From Marinagarivorans sp. (lineage in GTDB: Bacteria > Pseudomonadota > Gammaproteobacteria > Pseudomonadales > Cellvibrionaceae), in the NCBI GenBank assembly GCA_028281865.1, contig JANQJB010000116.1:60537-124536 (forward strand): DNA of 64,000 nucleotides, in the 5' to 3' direction. Below the pieces are notes generated by a model. The model searched no databases. It was given only the letters and a program-made list of their open reading frames with translations, and was not told where the DNA came from. The translations under genes were made by a program, and so were the position numbers. Shown one piece after another: positions 1-8,460 of the stretch. Position 1 is the stretch's first letter. Each line of letters opens with the position of its first letter.

Positions 1-1
1 T

Positions 2-3000
2 GAAAGCCCAGAGTTAGATGTGGTTTGCTTTGCTGAAGAAGGCAGTGAGTGCCCCAGTGATCTGCCAGCACTATACGCTGCTGCGGCTCTGGATACACAA
101 ATTGGTGCGGTTTACGACGCTGACTTCGACGGTGTAGCGGCGCTATTCGATCCAAACGATAGCGATCCGAATATTCCGGGAAGTCATGGACCTGCTCCTG
201 GGCCTGGACCTGGAGGTCACGGTGGCGGTTTCTTCGAAGGCCTCAACATCGGCATTATGGCCGAATCTGATGGCGCCGACGGTGTCACGCGCTCTTTCTT
301 GGTAGAAACGCAAAATGTTTATCCCGGAGATATCAAAGCTGTAACCTTGCAAAGTGCGATCTTTGGTGAAGGGTCTGACAAGCAAGTCTTGTTTACCTGT
401 ACTGCGCCGAGCATCGACACCAACGGTAACTTCACTGACTATCAGTGTACTGATCGCACGATAGAAGGCATCGATGTAGAGCTTCACGCGAAAATGGGTG
501 ACCGCGTTGCGTTCAAGATTACGTTGAGCGACGAGGCCATGACAGCGCTTGGTAACAGTGTCGAAGTCGACTACAGCATTAGCTACCGCGTGCCGACTGA
601 CTTGGACGGTACTCCTTTCATGTGTGGTACCGAGGCTTGCCCAGCGCGCCCAAGTACAGACGGCAATGTTCGGGTTCGGATTCCTCAGTCAATCAATGTG
701 TTAACCGACTTGAGTGTTGCTATTGGTTCGGATGCACCGAGCAATTTCTCCGGCCTAAGCACACTCGATGTTACGCGTGAATTCTCTATCTCAGGTGCGG
801 CGATTCCAGGTGCATTTGAGTACATGTTGACGGTGTTCTGTGCAGGCTCTGAGCCAGGTGCAGATGAATATCGACCTGAAGAAAATATGCAGTTTTGGGC
901 CCCGGGTTACGACCCACTTGGCCGTGCTATCCAGCCTGAGTTCTTCTTGAATATGCCTTGGATCGGTGGTCGTACTTGTGACTTCTCAATCCAAGCATTG
1001 CTGCAAAACGATGCGGGCGATTTCATCGGTGTTAGTTCTCTGAGCTTCGACGATGTTGTCATCACCGGCGGCGGTGGCGGTTTCGGCGGCTTTATCGACA
1101 ATGAGATTAAGCTAGAGCTTGGCCAATCTGTTTGTCTGGAGACTGACGAAACCGGAGCTATGCCTCCACGCGTTGTCACTGAGGGTTGTGAAGTAGACGA
1201 TACGACCTTATTCACGCTTGAGGGTACTAACGTAGCCGAAGGTGAAGAGCCAACCGCTATCTTGATACTCGGTTCTAGTATTCAAGAAGCTTGGGCTGAC
1301 GGTGGACGTAAAGAAATGACAGCGGGCCGTCTAGAGACAGGTGCTACCGTCACGCTTAATGTGAATCTAAGTGTTCCTGATGGCGAGGACATTAGTCCGC
1401 CGACTTGTGGTTCGATCTCTACCGATCCATTCTCAAACTTCTGTCATGAAGGCCACAATACTGATGTTTTAACTGACGTCTTTGTTGTCGAAGGTGAAGG
1501 CGAGGCCATGGTATTGCGCTTGGCCGATAGCTTCCCATTCCCAATGGTATTTGAAGGCCCGGTAACACCAGAAGGTAACGTCCCGTTGAATATGCCTGGC
1601 TTCTACGCATTGGTGGATTCCGAGAGCCAAGAGAAGCTTATCGAAATCGGTATCGATGCCTTCCCTGGTCCCGATGGCGCAATGGAAGTCTGGTCCAACT
1701 TCACGCTCACTGCTGGTGGCAACGAGTATAACGGCGAAGGCAGCAACGTCTTCGAAGTACGCTCGCCTGGCTTTATGTTTGTTAACCACAGCAGTGGTCA
1801 GCCGGTTGAATTCGACATGCGCTTTATCCGCGACGGTGGAATTAAGGTTGCTTGGTTTATGCCTCCTCCGCGTCAAAGCTTGGAAGGTTCACACGACTTT
1901 GATGGTGACGGCACAGCAGAGGTAACCATTGCCTATGACGCGACAACGGATGAGTGGTCTTTAACTTTCGGTGCCAATGTAGACCGGGTTGAGAAATTTG
2001 GTCACAACGGACCCGAGGAAATAGAAGCTGTTGAAGATGTGATAGCGACAACTGTGCCGCATTCTCAGGGCTTCGCCGACTTTATGATTAGCATGAGCAC
2101 TGGCAACCAATGGCAAATGTTTATGCAATTAGAAGGTCCCGGCGAGGGTTTTGCTGAGTGGTTCGAGCTTCACGGCGGACCTCACGGCGGTCCTGGTGGT
2201 GGCCCAGGTGACTGCTTCGACTGCCCACAAGTGTTGTTCGACTTCGGTATTCAAAGTGGAAGAATGTCGCTGTTCCAAGATCCTAATAATGGATTTAATC
2301 TCGAGAACCTTGGAACACGCATGGCGGATATCGACGTAACTGCGGATACCATTGTTGTTGAATTGCCAGCAGGAAATGGCGCTCAACTCGGTTTCTTCGA
2401 TCACAGCACTGGCGTATTCGTGACATCATCGCAAATCGACATTCCGCGTAACTCAAATATCCCGTTCTTTATTGAGTGGATTACCGCAGACAAAAACTAC
2501 CAAATCGAGATTTTCGATACTGGTTTTGATGTTGTAGTGCGTGTACTTGAGCCGAATAATCACGGTGGGCCTGGCGGCGGTGAAGAGCCTCGCCGTCCGC
2601 CTCAGGACAGAGATATGGACGGTTTCTTTGACTTTGAAGACAACTGTTTTGCCGTACCAAACCCAGAGCAGACGGATGCTGATGAAAATGGTATTGGCGA
2701 TGCGTGTGAGGCTGTAGGTCCAGATATGGCGGGTCTATATCTTGCCGACCTCACCGCTGCTGAAGGAAGCACTGAATGGAGTGATGAACTTAATGACTGT
2801 GTACCAGTAGAAGACATGAGCTTCTTTGTCACTGTTAGAACTGTCGGTTCACAATTCCTGTTGCGTGAGAAAGACGGAGACGACGATGGCGCACTCGCAG
2901 GTGTGATGGGCCAAGACGGCAGCTTTGGCATTCTCGATGAAGGCGTGTTCGTTGAAGGCGTTGGCATCTATGACGCTGTATCCGAGAGTTTCTCGCTCAA

Positions 3001-4867
3001 CCTTAGTGAGAGTGATACTGCTGATGACGGCACACTACTTTGTGAAGCAGAAATTACTATTTCCGCTGGTAAACCGGTTGGTGTAAATGAGGAGTCAGTA
3101 CTGAACAACGGCGGTCTCGGCTGGTTCGAAGCTGATGCCGATTACTTCGATGGAGGTCTTGAGCTCGAATTTGAATATGGTGTTATTACCGCAAGTAGTG
3201 TGGAGAGCATATTCGTTTGGGATTTTGAAACCGAAGCCTGGGTTCAAGATGAAGCTGAAGTTGATGAATATTTCATTACACCTTCAGGCATCGTTGCTAG
3301 CGAAGACCTGTTCATTGTGGATGGATTTCTCGATGCCGGCGAAGTTGCGATTATCAAACCCACTGCCTCAGGCGTTGCTATCGAAGGTCTTATCGAGCAT
3401 GTTGAATTAGAAGAGTTCGACATCGGCGAGCTGCCTGCTATGGGTATCGTTGGACCACGTATTTTGAAAGGTCTGCCTGACGAGTTTGTCTTCTCTGCAG
3501 GAGCGAAAGCTTATCGCACGACTCTTACGGTAGCCGAAGATTCTTATGCTTACAGCTGTGACTGGGATTGGCACCCGTGGTTTGAGACAAATTTAGAGTG
3601 CGACAACATTCTCTCGCTGGATTGGATTAAAGATGCGACAGGGTCTGACACTACTCCGGTAATGGCGGTGAGTTTGGACGATGTTGTCCACGACTCAACT
3701 CAGCTGCCAATGGATGATCGCGGTTCAATTTATGTTGGTAGCGGTGCCCGTATGTTGGCTGGAATGGACATCGTGGCTTTCTTCGTTAGCGATGACGGCC
3801 TTCCCAGCGGTACTAATTTGCGAGTTCAATACTTTGCTGTTAATCGTCAAGGCGATTACTTTGAAATGAAGCCTCTCAGTGAAGGTCCTGCAGCATTGAC
3901 AACAATTGGTGCTGTTGACTTGATGGAGTTCGAATATACTGATGAGATCTTAGACATGCTGGAAGAGGATGAAGGCCGCGGACGTTTTGTCTTCGTTGAT
4001 CAAACTACCGAATCGACTCCGGTACTGCGTCAAGGTGAGAAAATGGTAACGGGTGAAATGGAAGCCACAGTGACCTTCAACAGCATTGCGCTTACCGATA
4101 TTGTCGATAACTTTGCACCTGCGGAGCCTGGCTCAACTGGAGGCGGTAACAATGGTGGGGGAGACCCTAATGGTGGCGGCGACCCCAACTGCGATCCCAA
4201 CGTAGATCAAAACTGCGATCCTAATGGCGGCGGCGACCCCAACTGCGATCCCAACGTAGATCAAAACTGTGATCCTAATGGCGGCGGTGATCCTAACTGT
4301 GATCCAAACGTAGATCAAAACTGTGATCCTAACGGTAGCGGCGATCCTAACTGCGATCCCAATGATCCAAACTGTATGCCACCGTGTGATCCGAATGTAG
4401 ATCAAAACTGTGATCCTAACGGTGGTGGAGACCCTAACTGTGATCCCAACGATCCAAACTGTATGCCTCCGTGCGATCCGAATGTAGATCAAAATTGTGA
4501 TCCTAACGGTAGTGGCGATCCTAACTGTGATCCTAACGATCCAAACTGTATGCCCCCATGCGATCCGAATGTAGATCAAAACTGTGACCCGAATGGCGGC
4601 GGTGAACCCCAAGGTGATCCAATTGCCGGCAAGGTGACATGGGATAACGACTGTGCCAGTTGTCATGGAGCCGACGGCACCGGTGCCCCGGTTGGCGGTC
4701 CGGTAGTTCCGGTTAAAACTTCCTATCCCGGTGGTTTAGATTTGGTTCAATACAATCACGAAACAATGCCGAAATTGAGCCCAACTGATTGCGAAGATAA
4801 ATGTGCACTTGATGTGAGCGCCTACATCATGCAGTTAAATGAAATGGCTCAGCAGCAGCTTCCTTAG
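2..4867 (+). CDS. Giant secreted-type protein with Cys/DPN repeats and C-terminal cytochrome c domain (5' end outside window)
   Basis: The frame is open from base 2, so the true start lies left of the window; the first possible start, a GTG at 20, has no convincing ribosome site. Counting from that GTG there are 1615 residues. Most of the length is acidic, beta-rich-looking sequence with Gly/Pro/His-rich linkers (around residues 53-70 and 720-735). Residues about 863-897 resemble a thrombospondin type-3 calcium repeat (DRDMDG, then DNC, then DADENGIGDAC). Residues about 1385-1525 are a Cys/Asp/Asn/Pro repeat array. The last 80 residues form a class I cytochrome c-like domain with heme motif CASCH at 1545-1549, a possible axial Met in ETMPK and two extra Cys near the end. 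Heme attachment implies export to the periplasm or surface. No close family is recognised; a surface electron-transfer role is an inference. Confidence 0.8.
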   Translation, partial: ESPELDVVCFAEEGSECPSDLPALYAAAALDTQIGAVYDADFDGVAALFDPNDSDPNIPGSHGPAPGPGPGGHGGGFFEGLNIGIMAESDGADGVTRSFLVETQNVYPGDIKAVTLQSAIFGEGSDKQVLFTCTAPSIDTNGNFTDYQCTDRTIEGIDVELHAKMGDRVAFKITLSDEAMTALGNSVEVDYSISYRVPTDLDGTPFMCGTEACPARPSTDGNVRVRIPQSINVLTDLSVAIGSDAPSNFSGLSTLDVTREFSISGAAIPGAFEYMLTVFCAGSEPGADEYRPEENMQFWAPGYDPLGRAIQPEFFLNMPWIGGRTCDFSIQALLQNDAGDFIGVSSLSFDDVVITGGGGGFGGFIDNEIKLELGQSVCLETDETGAMPPRVVTEGCEVDDTTLFTLEGTNVAEGEEPTAILILGSSIQEAWADGGRKEMTAGRLETGATVTLNVNLSVPDGEDISPPTCGSISTDPFSNFCHEGHNTDVLTDVFVVEGEGEAMVLRLADSFPFPMVFEGPVTPEGNVPLNMPGFYALVDSESQEKLIEIGIDAFPGPDGAMEVWSNFTLTAGGNEYNGEGSNVFEVRSPGFMFVNHSSGQPVEFDMRFIRDGGIKVAWFMPPPRQSLEGSHDFDGDGTAEVTIAYDATTDEWSLTFGANVDRVEKFGHNGPEEIEAVEDVIATTVPHSQGFADFMISMSTGNQWQMFMQLEGPGEGFAEWFELHGGPHGGPGGGPGDCFDCPQVLFDFGIQSGRMSLFQDPNNGFNLENLGTRMADIDVTADTIVVELPAGNGAQLGFFDHSTGVFVTSSQIDIPRNSNIPFFIEWITADKNYQIEIFDTGFDVVVRVLEPNNHGGPGGGEEPRRPPQDRDMDGFFDFEDNCFAVPNPEQTDADENGIGDACEAVGPDMAGLYLADLTAAEGSTEWSDELNDCVPVEDMSFFVTVRTVGSQFLLREKDGDDDGALAGVMGQDGSFGILDEGVFVEGVGIYDAVSESFSLNLSESDTADDGTLLCEAEITISAGKPVGVNEESVLNNGGLGWFEADADYFDGGLELEFEYGVITASSVESIFVWDFETEAWVQDEAEVDEYFITPSGIVASEDLFIVDGFLDAGEVAIIKPTASGVAIEGLIEHVELEEFDIGELPAMGIVGPRILKGLPDEFVFSAGAKAYRTTLTVAEDSYAYSCDWDWHPWFETNLECDNILSLDWIKDATGSDTTPVMAVSLDDVVHDSTQLPMDDRGSIYVGSGARMLAGMDIVAFFVSDDGLPSGTNLRVQYFAVNRQGDYFEMKPLSEGPAALTTIGAVDLMEFEYTDEILDMLEEDEGRGRFVFVDQTTESTPVLRQGEKMVTGEMEATVTFNSIALTDIVDNFAPAEPGSTGGGNNGGGDPNGGGDPNCDPNVDQNCDPNGGGDPNCDPNVDQNCDPNGGGDPNCDPNVDQNCDPNGSGDPNCDPNDPNCMPPCDPNVDQNCDPNGGGDPNCDPNDPNCMPPCDPNVDQNCDPNGSGDPNCDPNDPNCMPPCDPNVDQNCDPNGGGEPQGDPIAGKVTWDNDCASCHGADGTGAPVGGPVVPVKTSYPGGLDLVQYNHETMPKLSPTDCEDKCALDVSAYIMQLNEMAQQQLP
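4172..4594 (+). repeat. In-frame Cys-rich tandem repeats: 3 x 54 bp followed by 3 x 87 bp
   Basis: Inside the giant gene the translation reads three 18-residue units (GGGDPNCDPNVDQNCDPN), then three 29-residue units. The longer units add an insert containing DPNDPNCMPP and carry four Cys each instead of two, giving 18 Cys in 141 residues. The third residue alternates GGG/GSG between units. Codons differ between copies (for example tgc/tgt and gat/gac), so the repeats are not a very recent duplication. The array links the ectodomain to the cytochrome domain. Confidence 0.9.
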
Positions 4868-4892
4868 AGCGAAAATTCGCTAATCAAAATAA

Positions 4893-4925
4893 AAACCGCA
4901 GAGGGTAATACTCTGCGGTTTTTTT
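4893..4925 (+). terminator. Rho-independent terminator after the giant protein gene
   Basis: A 10-bp perfect stem (4894-4903 with 4911-4920, arms AACCGCAGAG / CTCTGCGGTT), a 7-nt loop and a run of seven T (4919-4925) begin 25 bases after the stop codon. Confidence 0.93.
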
Positions 4926-4975
4926 ACCTCAATTTAATGTCAATAAAAGAACTCTGCAATGGATGAGAAATGATT

Positions 4976-5296
4976 ATGCTGAAGTATTTAATACTTGCGA
5001 TGTTGCTATTTACTTTAAATGCTCACGCTCTTGAGCTAAGCGAGAAAGATTTAGCAGGTAAATGGCTTATAGTTAAAATTGGTGACCTTGATACGCGTGC
5101 TGACAATGACATTTGGCAATTCAAAAATGGAAAATGGACTGCTATTTCAGGTGGTAGAGCTTTGCAACCCGATAGTTATAAAATTGTTGGCGATATCATC
5201 GATTTGGGTTACAGCAAAATTAAAGTACTGGAATTTAGCAAGTCGGTAATGAAAACAAAGCAAATGGGATTTGAATACACGCTTGAAAAGCAATAA
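4976..5296 (+). CDS. Small exported protein of unknown function
   Basis: The product is about 106 residues with a clear signal peptide: MLKY, a hydrophobic stretch, then a likely cleavage site after AHA. The mature part of about 86 residues starts LELSEKDLAGKW, which resembles the opening of small lipocalin-like or META-like beta barrels (a GKW motif near the N terminus); this is only a resemblance. I chose the ATG at 4976 because the GGATGAG at 4961-4967 is 8 bases upstream of it; the ATG at 4970, in the same frame, would be only 2 bases from it. The gene follows the terminator of the giant gene, so it is probably transcribed separately. There is no obvious partner. Confidence 0.7.
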   Translation: MLKYLILAMLLFTLNAHALELSEKDLAGKWLIVKIGDLDTRADNDIWQFKNGKWTAISGGRALQPDSYKIVGDIIDLGYSKIKVLEFSKSVMKTKQMGFEYTLEKQ

Positions 5297-5367
5297 AACT
5301 TCAAGGTTAATCTGCAATTCGAGCGATAACCGCTCAATGCGAGATTGATTGCTGTGTGCCTTTAGCT

Positions 5368-5991
5368 TTAGGTATTGGTGTGATGGCCTTTTACAAGATT
5401 GATTAATTCGGCTAAAGATTTAACTCGCAGTTTATGCATTAAATTTGCTCGATGGATTTCTACTGTACGCTTACTTAGTTCCAAATCAATCGCGATTACT
5501 TTATTCGGTTTACCTTGCACAACTTCTTGCATCACCTCTAATTCTCGTGGAGTGAGGTTATCAAAAAGAGCTTTTGTTTCATTCTGACGACGATAATCTT
5601 CACGGATTTTAGACTCCTGCTCAAGTGCCAAAGTAATGATAGAAAGTAGTTGATCGTCATCGAAGGGTTTTTGTAAGAACTGAAATGCGCCTTCCTTCAT
5701 CGCTTGAACGGCCATTGGAACATCGCCATGACCACTGATAAAAATTATCGGCAGCGGATGAGACAATTCGTTTAATAACTGTTGTAACTCCAAACCATCC
5801 ATACCGGGCATTTTAACGTCGAGAATTAAACAGCCCTCCATGTCTTGCTTATAATGCTGGAAGAAATCGTGTGCACTGGAGAATATGTGGGTTTTGTATC
5901 CCGCGGAATTTAGTAAAAGTGAGGTTGAGTCTAAAACCGCTTCATCATCATCAACAATAAATACGATGGGGGTTATATTGGAGTTATTCAT
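5368..5991 (-). CDS. fixJ: FixJ-family two-component response regulator
   Basis: The 207-residue product has an N-terminal receiver (residues 8-122) with acidic pocket DDD at 14-16, phosphoacceptor Asp58 (LILDVKMPGMDG) and Lys108 (LQKPF). The segment ISGHGDVPMAVQAMK is typical of FixJ/TodT-type receivers. The C-terminal LuxR-type HTH (about 145-205) starts LTPRELEVM and has the recognition segment SKRTVEIHR. It lies 21 bases after the FixL-like kinase gene, so the two form a cognate pair in one leftward operon. By family it binds DNA and activates transcription when phosphorylated. The targets are unknown, but the neighbouring fnr-type gene is an attractive candidate because FixJ classically drives an Fnr-family gene (fixK). 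Confidence 0.88.
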   Translation of the reverse strand: MNNSNITPIVFIVDDDEAVLDSTSLLLNSAGYKTHIFSSAHDFFQHYKQDMEGCLILDVKMPGMDGLELQQLLNELSHPLPIIFISGHGDVPMAVQAMKEGAFQFLQKPFDDDQLLSIITLALEQESKIREDYRRQNETKALFDNLTPRELEVMQEVVQGKPNKVIAIDLELSKRTVEIHRANLMHKLRVKSLAELINLVKGHHTNT

Positions 5992-6012
5992 AGGTAAATA
6001 ATTAAATATATG

Positions 6013-7512
6013 TTATTTTCGATTCGCAATCGGCAACGAAAAATAAAAGTCGACACCGTGAGGTTCAACGGACTTAAAATTTAGGTCGCCACCATGACTT
6101 TTGATGATCGAACGACAAATACAAAGCCCCATTCCCATGCCCGACCTTTTACTTGTAAAAAATGGTTCAAAGATTTTGTCCTTATTTTCGGCCGAAATGC
6201 CCTTACCGTTGTCGCGTACTGAAAAAAACACATGACTGTCGTCGGCGTCCACGGTTATTTGTATTTTGTTGTCATGATTACGAATTTCAGTTAGTGCATC
6301 AATCGCATTTTTAATTAAATTAGTGATGACCTGTCCAATTTGAATAGCATCTACTTCAACTAATGCATCTCCACATTCAACGGTGGTCGAAATATCGACT
6401 TGTCCAATGTTTCTGTCGGCCTGTAGTAGCGCAAGAGCATCTTTGATGAAACTTGATGGGCTAACGGTTTGGTAATTAATGTGATCTTTTTTAACTAACG
6501 CGCGTAAGCGGTGAACTACCTCGCCTGCGCGCCGTGTTTGTCGGTTTATTTTTTCGTTAACTTCGATAACTTCGGCGAGATTAGGGTCGCTTGCTTTTAA
6601 TAGCCTTTGGCTGACTTTGGCGTAGTTCGCGATGGCTGTCAAAGGTTGGTTAAGCTCATGCGCAATGCCTGTAGTCATCTCGTCGACAATATGTAAGCGA
6701 TCAATATGGGCAAGTTGGTCGCGCAATTTTTTCAGTTCTTCTTCGCGTTGACGAATTTTACTTTCTGCCTCTTTGCGTTCGCTTATATCACGTAGTATGC
6801 CGGTGTAACGTTTTTCCTTACCCACGGTCAATTCGGCTACAGATAGTTCGATTGGAAACTCAGTGCCGTCTTTCCGAAGTGCAACGACCTCTCTACCAAC
6901 GCCGATAATTTTTCTCTCGCCAGTGCTTTGGTAATTCGCTAAATATTGATCGTGCTTTTGGCTGTCATTTTGCGGCATTAAAAGACTGATATTACGGCCT
7001 ATAATTTCGGTTTTGTTATAACCGAACATTTTTTCCGCAGCGCGGTTGAATAGTTGAACTTCTCCGCAGTGATTAATATTGATTATGGCATCGACAGTCG
7101 TATCGAGAATTGCTTGCGATTCCTCTTTTGCCACTTCAATTTCGCTTAGGTCGTCGCTAATAACTACCAGCCAGTCACGATCAGGGCCGTTGTGGATATA
7201 ATAGCGCTGCTTACATTTATAACTTGATCCGTCTTCTCTTGTTAGTCGGGCAATTGACTCGTACGAGGTGTTTTCTTGTAGGCATGCGAAGAGGTTCGTT
7301 TTATCGTGACTTGTAAAATTCTTAAGTACAAATGAAAGTTCGCGCCCGATGACCTCCTCGTAGCTCATACCTAGATGGGTCAGTATGGCATCGTTTGTAT
7401 AGATAATTTGCAAGGTGTGAGGATCAGCGACAATGATTTCGTCTGATAAGTGTGTCAAAACGAAATTACACAGAGAATGGTCGTTTAGGGCGGCGAGTCG
7501 CTCGTAGCTCAT
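6013..7512 (-). CDS. fixL: FixL-like PAS sensor histidine kinase, probably heme-binding
   Basis: The 499-residue product has two PAS domains (about 15-125 and 132-250) and a short coiled coil. The dimerisation box has phospho-His285 (GIAHELNQP) and the ATPase domain has N402 (NLIKNAIDAL), DNGKGIS and GMGMGL. No transmembrane segments are visible, so it should be cytoplasmic. The second PAS keeps the FixL signature: His187 in KHDQYLANY aligns with the proximal heme ligand of FixL, and Arg207 in IIGVGRE aligns with the distal Arg that senses oxygen occupancy. Residues equivalent to two other distal-pocket positions differ. In the family, oxygen binding inhibits the kinase and low oxygen triggers phosphotransfer to FixJ. 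Heme binding here is an inference from motif conservation. Confidence 0.87.
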   Translation of the reverse strand: MSYERLAALNDHSLCNFVLTHLSDEIIVADPHTLQIIYTNDAILTHLGMSYEEVIGRELSFVLKNFTSHDKTNLFACLQENTSYESIARLTREDGSSYKCKQRYYIHNGPDRDWLVVISDDLSEIEVAKEESQAILDTTVDAIININHCGEVQLFNRAAEKMFGYNKTEIIGRNISLLMPQNDSQKHDQYLANYQSTGERKIIGVGREVVALRKDGTEFPIELSVAELTVGKEKRYTGILRDISERKEAESKIRQREEELKKLRDQLAHIDRLHIVDEMTTGIAHELNQPLTAIANYAKVSQRLLKASDPNLAEVIEVNEKINRQTRRAGEVVHRLRALVKKDHINYQTVSPSSFIKDALALLQADRNIGQVDISTTVECGDALVEVDAIQIGQVITNLIKNAIDALTEIRNHDNKIQITVDADDSHVFFSVRDNGKGISAENKDKIFEPFFTSKRSGMGMGLCICRSIIKSHGGDLNFKSVEPHGVDFYFSLPIANRK

Positions 7513-7640
7513 AAAGAATGATATGGTAAAGGCCTACGCAATAATAACGCATTATACTCACAAAACGTCTTCAATGCAGTGCTAAAAATAGATTTGATAC
7601 GGTGCGAGTGGAGAACACAGAGGAAAGGTGTTTAAAATTT

Positions 7641-8006
7641 TTAATGGTGTTTAAGCGCCTTTTCAAGTGCTTGATTCATACGGTGGTTAGTGAAAGGCTT
7701 TTGTATTAGGTCGCAAACACCACTTTGCATTAGTTTAACCGCAAAACTCACATCGCCTTCCCTGCAGGTTACGATGACAGGAATCTTTACGCTTAGACGC
7801 TGCAAGCAAAGTAGGAAATCCTCACTACTGCTCGACGGATCATCTGCGTCGATGACAATGCAATCCGGCATATTATTTTCATCAAGCGCCATTTTATTGA
7901 GCGTACTGACGTGTGTCACTTTGATAGCATTCTCGTCTCTTAGGCAGCTTAGTTTAGTTGCTCCGTTGGGGTCAGGATCAATTAGAAAAATATTAAGAAA
8001 TTTCAC
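7641..8006 (-). CDS. Orphan single-domain response regulator receiver
   Basis: The 121-residue product is a lone receiver domain with no output domain. The functional residues are present: Asp10 and Asp12 (FLIDPDPNG), phosphoacceptor Asp53 (IVIDADDP), Thr80 (VIVTCREGD) and Lys103 (IQKPF). The second half resembles FixJ-type receivers (GDVSFAVKLMQSG, compare GDVPMAVQAMKEG in the downstream FixJ). The start is a GTG with no obvious ribosome site. It is the first gene of a leftward set that continues, after 128 bases, with the FixL-like kinase. It could act as a phosphate sink, an anti-kinase factor like FixT, or a diffusible effector; the sequence alone does not decide. Confidence 0.8.
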   Translation of the reverse strand: MKFLNIFLIDPDPNGATKLSCLRDENAIKVTHVSTLNKMALDENNMPDCIVIDADDPSSSSEDFLLCLQRLSVKIPVIVTCREGDVSFAVKLMQSGVCDLIQKPFTNHRMNQALEKALKHH

Positions 8007-8460
8007 GGTAAAATTTAAACAGCCTTGGTTAACACATGTGACATTGATGATTATTAGATAAGTGGTTGTTTTAGTTTTTTAATAAATTTACTAACCACCA
8101 CCCAATGTCATAGCGCATTGAGATAGCTCAATACTCTAACAAAGCTTTCGTCTTCTCATAATACGTATTTGTACCTAGCGGTTAATGGAAAAGGGTCGAA
8201 TGCGCGTTATATCGTGATTAAGATTGCAAGAAAGCTTTCTCGTAGTGAGGAATTGTTTTATTTTTTTTGAAAAAATATAGTGCCCTTAATTTTTTTCCTT
8301 TGAATTCAATGTGTTATGGATATACGTATAAATACTTAGTGGTAAATACGGATAGTTTTTTTATCTTGCGTCGATATGATTTATATCAATAACGATATTA
8401 ATTTGATGTTTCAAATTTTTTCAGACTAGATGATTAAAATATCACGATCGAGGTAGAACA
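8007..8460. other. Divergent intergenic region between the fix-like operon and fnr
   Basis: This is 454 bases of AT-rich sequence without a credible gene. It must hold the promoters of both the leftward receiver-kinase-regulator set and the rightward fnr-type gene. The only site I can name is the FNR-type box at 8376-8389. Confidence 0.6.
8376..8389. promoter_or_regulatory. FNR/Anr-type binding site upstream of fnr
   Basis: ATGAT-TTAT-ATCAA matches the TTGAT-N4-ATCAA consensus at 9 of 10 positions. It lies 71 bases before the fnr start codon. A class II activator position would place transcription start near 8424, but no good -10 is evident there, so it may act differently or repress. Autoregulation is inferred. 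Confidence 0.6.

Noticed and set aside
4133..4666. 177-codon antisense ORF over the Cys-rich repeat array
   Set aside because: It is the mirror of the repetitive sense codons (a monotonous Ile/Val/Arg repeat) with no ribosome site; the sense frame is clearly coding.
8043..8056. Possible second FNR site (TTGAT-GATT-ATTAG) in the fix-fnr region
   Set aside because: Only the left half matches well; the right half matches 2-3 of 5 positions.
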